A DNA stretch of 37,195 nt, taken from positions 1 through 37,195 of the forward strand of contig CAKZLM010000062.1 in the NCBI GenBank assembly GCA_937126915.1. Reading direction: 5' to 3'. Under the pieces are notes generated by a model. The model made no database searches and was not told where the DNA came from. It was given only the letters and a program-made list of their open reading frames with translations. This document shows positions 1 to 8,107 of the stretch, piece after piece. How positions within the stretch are numbered: the first letter of the stretch is position 1; every line of letters starts with the position of its first letter. The DNA comes from an uncultured Alphaproteobacteria bacterium (GTDB taxonomy: Bacteria; Pseudomonadota; Alphaproteobacteria; Sphingomonadales; SMXR01). The position numbers and the translations under genes were made by a program.

Positions 1-912
1 ATATGCTTTCCTTCTCTCATTCTTTCTGTATTTCTCATCACCACGCAAGCCTAACATGTGGCAAATGGCATAGGATAGATCAGCCCTGTTTAGGGTATAG
101 AAATGGAAGTCTTCTACACCGCCCTCAGCCAACTTAGTGACCATTTCAGCGGCCACCATCGCCGCCACCAACTGGCGGGTTTTGGGATCTTCATCCAAGC
201 CTTCAAACATGTGCGCCATCCATTCAGGAATTTTGGTACCACAAGCCCCTGCAAATCGTTTCAGGGTAGTGAAATTGGTCACCGGCAAAATGCCGGGTAC
301 AATGGGCACATCAATACCAAAACTTTGGGCGTGATCCAAAAAGCGGAAATAATCATCCACATCAAAGAAAAATTGCGTAATGGCACGGTTGGCACCAGCA
401 TCAATTTTGCGTTTTAAGTTTTCTAAATCTGCGGTCAGGTTCAAGCTGTCAGGATGTTTTTCAGGATAGGCTGCCACTGAAATATCAAAATCATGCAAGT
501 CTTTAAGCCCCTTCACCAAATCTTCTGCATTTTCATAACCACCGGGGTGAGGGGTATAACCATCGCTTCCCTCTGGCGCATCACCACGTAAAGCAACAAT
601 GTGGCGAACCCCTGCTTGCCAATAGGCATCAGCCACCTCATTAACCTCTTCTTTGGTGGCAGAAACACAGGTTAAATGGGCCGCAGGCGGCACCGACGTT
701 TCTTTTGCCAGTCGCGCCACAATATCATGGGTGCGGTGACGGGTTGACCCACCAGCGCCATAGGTCACCGACATAAAAGCGGGGTTTAAAGGCGCCAAGC
801 GCTCAACCGCCTTCCATAAAGAAACCGTCATTTCCTCGGTTTTTGGAGGGAAGAACTCAAACGACACATTCACAGATTTATTGCGAAGTAATTTATAAGT
901 AGAAACTGACAT
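1..912 (-). CDS. metF: 5,10-methylenetetrahydrofolate reductase, 3' end cut by window edge
   Basis: Reduces 5,10-methylene-THF to 5-methyl-THF, the methyl donor for methionine synthesis; a cytoplasmic FAD enzyme with a TIM barrel. The frame runs from an ATG at 912 down to base 1 with no stop, giving 304 residues. MetF proteins are about 300 residues, so only a few codons are missing. Visible signatures are FEFFPPK at residues 18-24 (with the family's catalytic Glu at 19), the SVTYGAGGSTR segment near residue 50, the LRGDAP segment that contacts flavin/folate, and ITQFFFD in the second half. It starts 16 bases after the stop of the ArsR-methyltransferase gene and is almost certainly co-transcribed with it. 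Regulation by that protein through the palindrome at 1881-1906 is inferred. Confidence 0.95.
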   Translation of the reverse strand, partial: MSVSTYKLLRNKSVNVSFEFFPPKTEEMTVSLWKAVERLAPLNPAFMSVTYGAGGSTRHRTHDIVARLAKETSVPPAAHLTCVSATKEEVNEVADAYWQAGVRHIVALRGDAPEGSDGYTPHPGGYENAEDLVKGLKDLHDFDISVAAYPEKHPDSLNLTADLENLKRKIDAGANRAITQFFFDVDDYFRFLDHAQSFGIDVPIVPGILPVTNFTTLKRFAGACGTKIPEWMAHMFEGLDEDPKTRQLVAAMVAAEMVTKLAEGGVEDFHFYTLNRADLSYAICHMLGLRGDEKYRKNERRKAY

Positions 913-928
913 GATTGATCCAAACTCA

Positions 929-1858
929 CTAAGAAGACTTTACCAAATGCCAAATTACGACGGTTAGTTCACCACCTTCTAAATGTTGTACATTTTTAAT
1001 TTGAAGGCCAGCATTCGCACCCCATCTTGAAATATCATCATCATCAAAACCTAACCGACGATGAGCATGTTGATCGCGCATAAACTCAAGTTGGTGTGGT
1101 GCAAAGTCTATAATGACCAAATTTGCATTCTTTTTTATGACCCTAGATGCCTCACGAATAACCGCATCTGGATCATCTGCATAATGCAACACTTGATGCA
1201 ACAGAACCAAATCATGGGCTTCATTTGAACTGGATAAATTATACATATCACCAACCCGCACTTGGCAATTTGACATCGCCTTGTCAGCTATAAGGGTGCG
1301 TGCAATTCCCAACATATCTCTGCTTAAATCAATACCCGTTGCCTGATCAACAATTGGCGATAAAAGCTCCAACATACGGCCTGTGCCCGTGCCAATATCA
1401 AGGACGCTTTTCACGGCTAATGGCTTGATGGTATCAACAATAGCTGCCTCAACATCGGTTTCTGAGACATAAAGCGAGCGAATCTCATTCCATTTCTCAG
1501 CGATGTTCTCAAAATATTTAGACGCCTCCTCGCGGCGTTGTTTTCTAATTTCAGCTAACTTTTCTTGATCCCTTAAATACAGGTCATCATCGGTAGGAAT
1601 TAGGTCAAATATTGTCTTGCCATATCGCCCTTCTTGGCCCTTATCGGTTAATCGAAAGAAGGCCCAAGTCCCCTCTGAAAAGCGCTCGATAATACCCGCT
1701 TCCATCATCAATTTTAAATGACGAGAAACCCGTGGCTGACTTTGCCCCAAAATATGGGTTAATTCTGTCACAGTCAGCTCACCGTGTCCCAATAAAGCTA
1801 GCAGTCTTAGTCGTGTGGGTTCGCCAGCGGCCCTTAGGGCAGATAATAGTTTTTCCAT
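929..1858 (-). CDS. ArsR-family HTH regulator fused to SAM-dependent methyltransferase domain (SahR-like)
   Basis: A 309-residue two-domain protein. Residues 1-85 form an ArsR winged helix; the recognition helix lies around residues 41-53 (QPRVSRHLKL). The metal-sensing cysteines of ArsR/SmtB proteins are absent at the usual place (LTVTELTHIL, residues 28-37), so it is not a classical metal sensor. Residues 112-300 form a class I methyltransferase fold with the SAM motif VLDIGTGTG at 152-160. ArsR-type regulators beside metF or ahcY are known as SahR, which senses S-adenosylhomocysteine and controls the methionine cycle. Here the methyltransferase-like domain could act as the SAH/SAM sensor rather than as an enzyme; that is inference. 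The start has AGAAGGGA upstream and metF follows after 16 bases. Confidence 0.85.
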   Translation of the reverse strand: MEKLLSALRAAGEPTRLRLLALLGHGELTVTELTHILGQSQPRVSRHLKLMMEAGIIERFSEGTWAFFRLTDKGQEGRYGKTIFDLIPTDDDLYLRDQEKLAEIRKQRREEASKYFENIAEKWNEIRSLYVSETDVEAAIVDTIKPLAVKSVLDIGTGTGRMLELLSPIVDQATGIDLSRDMLGIARTLIADKAMSNCQVRVGDMYNLSSSNEAHDLVLLHQVLHYADDPDAVIREASRVIKKNANLVIIDFAPHQLEFMRDQHAHRRLGFDDDDISRWGANAGLQIKNVQHLEGGELTVVIWHLVKSS

Positions 1859-1880
1859 TTCTAAGAATCCCTTCTGCCGA

Positions 1881-1911
1881 AATATATAAAGATATATTTA
1901 TATATTGTAAA
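1881..1911 (-). promoter_or_regulatory. Promoter with embedded perfect inverted repeat, likely autoregulatory operator of the SahR-like gene and metF
   Basis: On the minus strand a -35 TTTACA (1911-1906) and a -10 TATATA (1888-1883) are separated by exactly 17 bases. The arms AATATATAAA (1881-1890) and TTTATATATT (1897-1906) are a perfect 10-base inverted repeat around GATATA. A dimer bound here would cover both promoter elements. The start codon is 23 bases downstream. Binding by the adjacent ArsR-type protein is inferred from position and symmetry; the AT-rich composition alone makes some symmetry likely by chance. Confidence 0.6.
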
Positions 1912-2104
1912 CACATGATCTATGCCACAAGAAATTTTTCTCCTCACAAGGGCTTCAGTGAAACATGCCAGCATCACTTATCATTTAATAATCCCCTCCA
2001 ATTCAGCTAGATAAATATTCTTCTTGTTTTTGCCTTAATCAACGCCTATTTAAGGAAACAATGAGATAAGCTTTAAAGCAATTGTGCTGTTAGAAAGAAC
2101 GTGA

Positions 2105-3001
2105 ATGTTGGGTCTTGGACAATTTCATCATTTGGTCAAACGCCTTGTGCTGTTATCATTGCTGGCTGTCAGCATCAGTGCTTGTGCGACACGGCCACCT
2201 GAATCAGACCCCTTAGCGGTTGCTGAATATGAATCAGCCAATGACCCTTTTGAACCCGTTAACCGCACAATTTTTGGCTTTAACACCTTCATTGATAAAA
2301 CTTTTGTCCGACCGGCATCGCAGGTTTATACCGCCGTCACTCCTAATTTCATGGAACGCGGCGTAACCAATTTCTTGCATAACTTGGCTGAACCTTGGAC
2401 CGCAACAAATCAGGTGCTGCAAGGTAAACCCCTTGAAGCGGGTGACACCCTTGGTCGCTTTTTGATCAACTCAACCGTTGGCATTCTTGGTCTGTGGGAC
2501 CCGGCAAAGCATCTTGGTTTCATCCGCACAGAAGAAGACCTTGGACAAACATTAGCCGTTTGGGGTGTTGGCGAAGGACCCTACATTATGTTGCCGTTTT
2601 TTGGCCCATCCTCGCTGCGTGATACCGTTGGTTTTGGGGGTGACATCGTGCTTGATCCAATGGGTATGGCCATTCACCAACTCAATTTAGAAAATGACTT
2701 TCTTCTTGGCTTTGACCTAACCACCTATATCACCCGCGGCTTAGATGCCATTGACACCCGCGCTCGTTATTTCTCTATTATCGACGAGTTATATGAGGCT
2801 CAAGACCCTTACGTTATGGCCCGCAGCGCGTGGCGCCAAAACCGTAATTATGATATTGCCGATGGAAAAATCACCCCAACACAAGAAGAGGAAGATCTCT
2901 TCAACACTGAATTTGATGATTTGGAAATGTTTGAGGAAGAATCATCCAGTGAAAAGCCAAAGTGTGAGAAAAATAGCACCGACAAACGCTGTAAAAGCTA
3001 A
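2105..3001 (+). CDS. mlaA: MlaA/VacJ family outer-membrane lipoprotein
   Basis: Outer-membrane component of the Mla phospholipid-trafficking system, which removes misplaced phospholipids from the outer leaflet and passes them to periplasmic MlaC. The 298-residue protein has a lipoprotein signal with lipobox ISAC, so Cys27 would be the lipidated residue. The family core spans about 46-235, opening with NDPFEPVNRTIFGFN and containing the amphipathic PFFGPSSLRDTVG segment. The C-terminal 55 residues are an acidic, low-complexity tail with two further cysteines (KCEKN and RCKS) not needed by the family fold. The mlaB-F genes are not in this window. The tail is unusual but the family call is firm. 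Confidence 0.92.
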   Translation: MLGLGQFHHLVKRLVLLSLLAVSISACATRPPESDPLAVAEYESANDPFEPVNRTIFGFNTFIDKTFVRPASQVYTAVTPNFMERGVTNFLHNLAEPWTATNQVLQGKPLEAGDTLGRFLINSTVGILGLWDPAKHLGFIRTEEDLGQTLAVWGVGEGPYIMLPFFGPSSLRDTVGFGGDIVLDPMGMAIHQLNLENDFLLGFDLTTYITRGLDAIDTRARYFSIIDELYEAQDPYVMARSAWRQNRNYDIADGKITPTQEEEDLFNTEFDDLEMFEEESSSEKPKCEKNSTDKRCKS

Positions 3002-3119
3002 TTAGGCTGCGATACATTTCGACCTTATCAGATGCTTTTCTGCCCTTGAGTGTTCGCTTGTAATCATGATTTACTGCTGTAAGATACCCACATAAATTAG
3101 ACAAGCGGGGGGATTTATT

Positions 3120-4052
3120 ATGCTTAAATTAGTGCCATTATTTTTTATCATTGCCATTGGTTTAGGGCTTTCAGGTTGGATGGGCAATCCTCAAAACAAG
3201 GATATGGATGCCCTCAAACTACAAGCCATTGAAACCTTAGATAAACTTCACAAAGCCGAAGAAGCTGGCGACCTTGACGGTATTTTAGCGGTTTACAGCC
3301 CCAATGCATGGTTTTTAGGCACCGACAAAAGTGAAGCTTGGTCGATTAAAAACCTACCCGATGACTTAAAGAAAGCATTTGAAGCTGGTTGGGCCTTTGA
3401 CCTTAAATCGCGCGAGGTTGGCGTGTCTGATCATGGCACAACTGCATGGTTCCGCGAAGAGGTATGGTTTGCGCCAACAGGTTACACCCTTCGCCCGACA
3501 GGCACCATGACCCGTATCAATGGCGAGTGGCGCATCATGCAATTGCATATGGGCACCCCCGTTCCAAATGATGTTCACAGCCCCTTTACCCAAATGACAC
3601 AGGCCTATGATAATGGCGCAGAGGCTGAAAAAACCGCCATTGCTGGCGTTTTGGATAGCTTTCATTTAGCTGCCGCCAAGGCCGATGGCGAAACCTATTT
3701 TGGGCACTTTACTTCGGGCGGTGTGTTTGTAGGAACCGACGTTAAAGAACGTTGGACCGTGGATGAATTTAAAGCCTATGCCGAACCTTATTTTTCCAAA
3801 GGCCAAGGATGGGTTTATAGTGCTCGCACCCGCTGGATTGAGTTAACCCCTGGCATGAACACAGCGTGGTTTTTAGAGGTGTTGGATAGCAAAACATATG
3901 GCACAGCCCGGGGTGCAGGCACCATGGTGCGCGAGGGCGGCGTTTGGAAGGTGGCGCAATATGCCCTTACCTATCCCATGCCCAACGAATTTGCCGTAGA
4001 ATTTACCGATAAAATTAAGGCGTTTGAAAAACAACAAGCTGGTCAGGAGTAA
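3120..4052 (+). CDS. Tandem SnoaL/NTF2-like domain protein, exported or membrane-anchored
   Basis: 310 residues. An N-terminal hydrophobic segment (3-20) without a lipobox cysteine suggests a signal peptide or anchor. Two copies of the same roughly 120-residue unit follow, at about 30-150 and 165-300. Each opens with a helix (LDKLHKAEEAGD; VLDSFHLAAAKADG), then a Y/F-x-gly-x-x-V/W-F-x-GTD element, a conserved aromatic-rich strand ending in TAWF, and a closing strand around GTM followed by W-R/K. This matches the SnoaL-like/NTF2 cone fold, and the repetition indicates internal duplication. Substrate is unknown. A strong RBS (GGGGGGA) precedes the ATG, and the peptidase gene starts 6 bases after its stop, so the two are translationally linked. 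Confidence 0.75.
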   Translation: MLKLVPLFFIIAIGLGLSGWMGNPQNKDMDALKLQAIETLDKLHKAEEAGDLDGILAVYSPNAWFLGTDKSEAWSIKNLPDDLKKAFEAGWAFDLKSREVGVSDHGTTAWFREEVWFAPTGYTLRPTGTMTRINGEWRIMQLHMGTPVPNDVHSPFTQMTQAYDNGAEAEKTAIAGVLDSFHLAAAKADGETYFGHFTSGGVFVGTDVKERWTVDEFKAYAEPYFSKGQGWVYSARTRWIELTPGMNTAWFLEVLDSKTYGTARGAGTMVREGGVWKVAQYALTYPMPNEFAVEFTDKIKAFEKQQAGQE

Positions 4053-4058
4053 AAAGAC

Positions 4059-5261
4059 ATGATTGGTCATTCTAAAATCGACACCGAATTGGAGCGCCTA
4101 ACGTCACTGACTTTTGCCCAAGAAAGCACACCCATTTCAAAAGCTGAATATGCGGCCCGCATTGAAAAAGCCCAAGGCTTAATGCAGGAACAAGGCATTG
4201 ATGCTTTATACCTTAACGCAGGAACCAATCTTTATTATTTCACTGGCACTCGCTGGTATGCAAGTGAGCGTATGGTGGGCGCCCTTCTACCTGCTAATGG
4301 TTCGTTAGTTTACATCAGCCCCTTCTTTGAAATATCGACCCTAAAACAATTCATGGCTATCGAGGGTGACGTTAAAGGTTGGCAAGAACATGAGTGCCCT
4401 TATCAATTAACCGCTGACATTTTAAGGGGGCTTGGCATTCAAAAAGGCACCATTGCCATTGATGAATCCAGTTCGTTTTTTATCTCCAACGGCATTCGCA
4501 ATGCTGCCCCTGATCACACTTATGTCGATGGGAAGTCTATTACCGCCACTTGTCGCATGATAAAAAGCGACCATGAAATTGCTTTAATGCAGGCCGCAAA
4601 AAACATCACCCTTGAGGTGCAAAAATCTGCCGCGGCGATCTTACATGAGGGCATCACCACCACCGAAGTGGCCAGCTTCATCAACCAAGCCCATATTGCG
4701 GCAGGGGCGCCGAAGGGTAATTATTTTGTCATTGTGCTTTTTGGTGAGGCCACCGCCTACCCCCACGGTGTGAAAGACCCTCAAACCCTTAAAAAAAACG
4801 ATATGGTTCTTATTGATACCGGCTGTCAGGTTCATGATTATATTTCAGATATCACACGATCTTATGTTTATGGTACACCAAGTGATAAACAGCGCAGTGT
4901 TTGGAACCATGAAAAACAGGCACAAAAAATTGCCTTTAACGCAGCCCAACTTGATACCCCCTGCGGCATAGTTGATGTGGCAGCGCGTGACTATTTAGCC
5001 AGTGTCGGTTATGGCCCTGATTATCAAGTTCCGGGCCTGCCCCATCGCACTGGTCATGGTATAGGCTTAGACATTCATGAATGGCCTTATTTAGTGCGAT
5101 CAGACCAAACACCGCTAAAAAAGGGCATGTGTTTTTCCAACGAACCGATGCTGTGTTTGTATGGCGAATTTGGTGTCCGCCTTGAAGACCATTTTTATAT
5201 GACCGACCAAGGCCCTAAATGGTTTACCCAGCCATCACCCTCTATTGATCAACCCTTTTAA
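4059..5261 (+). CDS. M24 family metallopeptidase (Xaa-Pro aminopeptidase/dipeptidase type)
   Basis: 400-residue pita-bread-fold enzyme. The creatinase N-terminal domain covers about 25-150 and the M24 catalytic domain about 170-395. The five metal ligands of the family are all present: Asp253 (DTG), Asp264 (SDITR), His333 (GHGIG), Glu362 (NEPM) and Glu376 (RLED). It should therefore bind two metal ions and cleave N-terminal Xaa-Pro bonds, although some M24 proteins act on creatine or other substrates. There is no signal peptide, so it is cytoplasmic. It sits in an operon with the tandem SnoaL protein, 6 bases downstream. The exact substrate cannot be read from sequence. Confidence 0.9.
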   Translation: MIGHSKIDTELERLTSLTFAQESTPISKAEYAARIEKAQGLMQEQGIDALYLNAGTNLYYFTGTRWYASERMVGALLPANGSLVYISPFFEISTLKQFMAIEGDVKGWQEHECPYQLTADILRGLGIQKGTIAIDESSSFFISNGIRNAAPDHTYVDGKSITATCRMIKSDHEIALMQAAKNITLEVQKSAAAILHEGITTTEVASFINQAHIAAGAPKGNYFVIVLFGEATAYPHGVKDPQTLKKNDMVLIDTGCQVHDYISDITRSYVYGTPSDKQRSVWNHEKQAQKIAFNAAQLDTPCGIVDVAARDYLASVGYGPDYQVPGLPHRTGHGIGLDIHEWPYLVRSDQTPLKKGMCFSNEPMLCLYGEFGVRLEDHFYMTDQGPKWFTQPSPSIDQPF

Positions 5262-5457
5262 AGAAGATATCACAACACGATCACAAAGATTTTTAGAATT
5301 GTCCTTGCCAGCAACTGGGAAGATTGGCACACTATTTTCATATAATTTTTTTATAATAAATGTTGTTAACATGGTTGTGATAATCGGCCATTAAAAACTT
5401 CTTTGTCGGTGCATTGCGTCAATTAGAATAAATCCTGTTTGGTCAGGCGGAGATATT

Positions 5458-7911
5458 ATGTCCAAAAAGAATTTTTTTCATGGCATTACCATTGTTGCTG
5501 CAAGTGTGGCACTTGCCGCCTGTGGGGGTGGATCCAGCTATAATGGAACACCATCTTACCCTAATTTTCAGCCCCCTGCACCGCCTCCGCCGCCTCCGCC
5601 GCCGCCTCCGCCGCCACCATCGCCAAATTACACGCCAGAAGATTTCCGCACGCAAGAATTTGAGGCCCAATATGGTCTTGCGTCTATTGGCGCTGAATAT
5701 GCCTATGCCGAGGGTTATACCGGCGCCGGGGTCACGATTGGTTTTGTCGATTTCAACTTTGACCTTGATAGTGACGAGGTGAATTACACCGCCGCAAGCC
5801 GTGGCATTGACCCAGAAATGCTGGAATTATACGATATTCAAATAGGTGAGGACAATGATCCACCAGCAGAACCCCATGGTCATGCAGTTGCTGTTGTTGC
5901 AGCGGGCATTAAAAACCAAATGGACACCCATGGCGTTGCCTATGATTCCCCCGTTATTGCAGTGGACTATTTCAGCGGGGTCAACAAAACCATCGAGCAA
6001 TCCAACGGCAATCGTTATCATGTCTCTAACCCCTATACCTATCTGGTTGAAAACGGTGCACGGGTTGTCAGCATTTCTATAGGATATGACGAAGAAGATA
6101 TTATTGAAAACCCGCCAACCCGAAATCCCGATGGCAGCCCTTTAACAGATCGTTATATTGTTGATACGCCAGCATACGTTATTTATGGCAATGGGCTGTT
6201 AGTTGCCGCGGCAGGTAATGACAGTGACCCTGACCCGCAACTTTCACTCATAGATATGTATAATGATGTGATCACGCCCAACAATCTATTATCTGGTGGT
6301 GGCGGTTTTCTTGTGGTTGGTGCCGTTGATCAATCGAATAACTTGGCCGATTTTTCGGATAAAGCTGGCGTTTTAAAAGACCATTATGTTGTGGCCCCTG
6401 GTGTGCGCATCGTCGCCCCTTGGGAAACCGAAGATGATGGTCCCGGCCTTTATTATGTTGGTGGCACCAGCTTTGCCGCACCGCATGTGGCAGGCGCAGC
6501 AGCCATTATCATGCAAAAATGGCCATCCTTAAGCGCCAATCAAGTAGCACAAATCATCAAAGACACAGCCACCGACCTTGGTGACCCTGGGGTTGATGTG
6601 ATTTATGGCCATGGCATGTTAAATCTGCGGGAAGCGATCAGCGCCCAAGGCGGCGTGCAAACATCGTCTTCCACCGCCACACCGGTTAAGCCCAACAGCG
6701 ATATTGATATCACTGGCATTCGCTTAGGTGCTGCCTTTGGTGATGCCAGCATTTCGGGGTTGGACCGTGTTATGGGCCTTGATAAATATGGCCGTGATTT
6801 TTATTATAATGTCGCCGACAAAATTGTGAATGAGGCTGATTATGGCTTTGATTTAAAACAGCAAATGCAGGCCGCGCGACACTATAATGCCCATCAATGG
6901 CAACTGGGCCGCAGCACCAACATGACCCTTGGCTTTAGCGAGATTGAATTAAGCGAAACGGCTCTCTCAGCACAAAGCAATATGGTGCAGCATTTCACCA
7001 AACCCGCCAAAGTAAAGTCCTTACGTTTGGGCGGAAAAATTAGCCAAAACCTAACGTGGCAAGCGGGTATCAGCAGCAGTCTTCATTATGCCCTTAGAGG
7101 CCATTATGATGAAAGCCAAAACCGCCCCTATATGATGACTGATCAAGGCCAAGACACGCTTTTAGGTGGCAACGGCATTTGGGCCTTAAGCGATTATTAT
7201 TTAAATGACAATCAACGGTTTAGCCTTGCCATCAATGTAGGGCAAGATCACGGTGTTAACCGCCATTTCTTGGCCCCTTTCCGCCAAGATACCACTAACC
7301 AATCAGCCATTGCAGCATGGTCAGTGATGGCAACAAACAGCACCCTCGCCCTGCAATTGGGTAACCTTTTGGAACGCGACACTTTGCTTGGATCGCGCTT
7401 TTCAGGTGGCTTAAAAATGGCTGATAAAACCAACACCAGCTTTGCGGGCTTGCGGGTTTGGCAAGGCCTGACTGAGCACTTATCCCTCAGCCTTGATGGT
7501 AAAGTGGGGTATAGCCAAATTGATGAAGTGGCAGGCAGTTTATTTTTAAGCATGCCAAATTTTGCCTCCACCCAATGGCAGGCGAATATTGCCCTTAAAA
7601 ATGCCTTCCTTGATGGGGACAGCTTAATGCTAAGGGTTAGTCAGCCTTTACGGGTTGAAAACAGCTCCGCCTTAGTTGAGCAAGGAATTGGCTTGGACAT
7701 TGAAACTGGCAATCCCTTGTATCAAACCAATCAAGTGTCTTTGTCACCAACGGGTCGTGAAGTGGCTTTTGAAGCGGGCTGGCAAAACAAGGTTTCTTTC
7801 TTAGGTCAACTGTGGACCCTAGAAGCCAACCTTGCTTACCGCCTAGATGCGGGCCACACCAAAGACCGCACCGATACGGCAGGCATGATTAGGGCTCGTT
7901 TACGCTTTTAG
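5458..7911 (+). CDS. S8 subtilisin-like autotransporter serine protease with lipoprotein signal and proline spacer
   Basis: 817 residues in four parts. Residues 1-22 are a lipoprotein signal ending LAAC (Cys22). A glycine-rich start and 13 consecutive prolines (42-54) form a spacer. The subtilase domain covers about 65-400: Asp98 (FVDFNFD), His140 in PHGHAV, oxyanion Asn254 (AAGND) and Ser338 in GGTSFAAPH. The C-terminal 270 residues have the alternating aromatic/polar pattern of an autotransporter beta-barrel and end in ARLRF, with the terminal Phe typical of barrels. Known relatives are surface or released proteases. The canonical HGTH is HGHA here, so the Thr and second His are replaced while the catalytic His is kept. 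The RBS is GGCGGAG. No partner genes lie adjacent. Confidence 0.9.
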   Translation: MSKKNFFHGITIVAASVALAACGGGSSYNGTPSYPNFQPPAPPPPPPPPPPPPPSPNYTPEDFRTQEFEAQYGLASIGAEYAYAEGYTGAGVTIGFVDFNFDLDSDEVNYTAASRGIDPEMLELYDIQIGEDNDPPAEPHGHAVAVVAAGIKNQMDTHGVAYDSPVIAVDYFSGVNKTIEQSNGNRYHVSNPYTYLVENGARVVSISIGYDEEDIIENPPTRNPDGSPLTDRYIVDTPAYVIYGNGLLVAAAGNDSDPDPQLSLIDMYNDVITPNNLLSGGGGFLVVGAVDQSNNLADFSDKAGVLKDHYVVAPGVRIVAPWETEDDGPGLYYVGGTSFAAPHVAGAAAIIMQKWPSLSANQVAQIIKDTATDLGDPGVDVIYGHGMLNLREAISAQGGVQTSSSTATPVKPNSDIDITGIRLGAAFGDASISGLDRVMGLDKYGRDFYYNVADKIVNEADYGFDLKQQMQAARHYNAHQWQLGRSTNMTLGFSEIELSETALSAQSNMVQHFTKPAKVKSLRLGGKISQNLTWQAGISSSLHYALRGHYDESQNRPYMMTDQGQDTLLGGNGIWALSDYYLNDNQRFSLAINVGQDHGVNRHFLAPFRQDTTNQSAIAAWSVMATNSTLALQLGNLLERDTLLGSRFSGGLKMADKTNTSFAGLRVWQGLTEHLSLSLDGKVGYSQIDEVAGSLFLSMPNFASTQWQANIALKNAFLDGDSLMLRVSQPLRVENSSALVEQGIGLDIETGNPLYQTNQVSLSPTGREVAFEAGWQNKVSFLGQLWTLEANLAYRLDAGHTKDRTDTAGMIRARLRF
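5581..5619 (+). repeat. CCG/CCT trinucleotide tract encoding 13 prolines
   Basis: Thirteen proline codons in a row, almost all CCG or CCT, inside the protease gene between the lipobox and the catalytic domain. Such tracts can gain or lose codons by slippage without breaking the frame, so spacer length may vary between strains. The reverse strand reads as a spurious arginine-rich frame. Confidence 0.9.
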
Positions 7912-8048
7912 GCTCCGACAAAAACATGCACCAATACACCAAAATCCTTTCGTTTTATAGACTGGTCAAGGAAGGTGCCTGTCTTCGCTTAATGGCTGGT
8001 AACGACATCCCTTTTAACGACGGTGACGGCTTCCATTATTAAGAGCGA

Positions 8049-8077
8049 TTGACAATGGCCTGATAATCTTTTCATAT
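8049..8077 (+). promoter_or_regulatory. Sigma70-type promoter for the trans-sulfuration enzyme gene
   Basis: TTGACA (8049-8054), a 17-base spacer and TCATAT (8072-8077) lie just ahead of the gene starting at 8108. The -35 is a perfect consensus and the -10 matches less well. Confidence 0.55.
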
Positions 8078-8107
8078 GGCATTTAAGTCATTTAGGGGGA
8101 ATATGTC

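Noticed and set aside
5443-5670. Arginine-rich frame opposite the protease gene
   Set aside because: It is the antisense reading of the proline-codon tract.
7926-8042. 38-codon frame (MHQYTKILSFYRL...) between the protease and the PLP enzyme
   Set aside because: No RBS and no recognisable domain; the promoter for the next gene starts directly after it.
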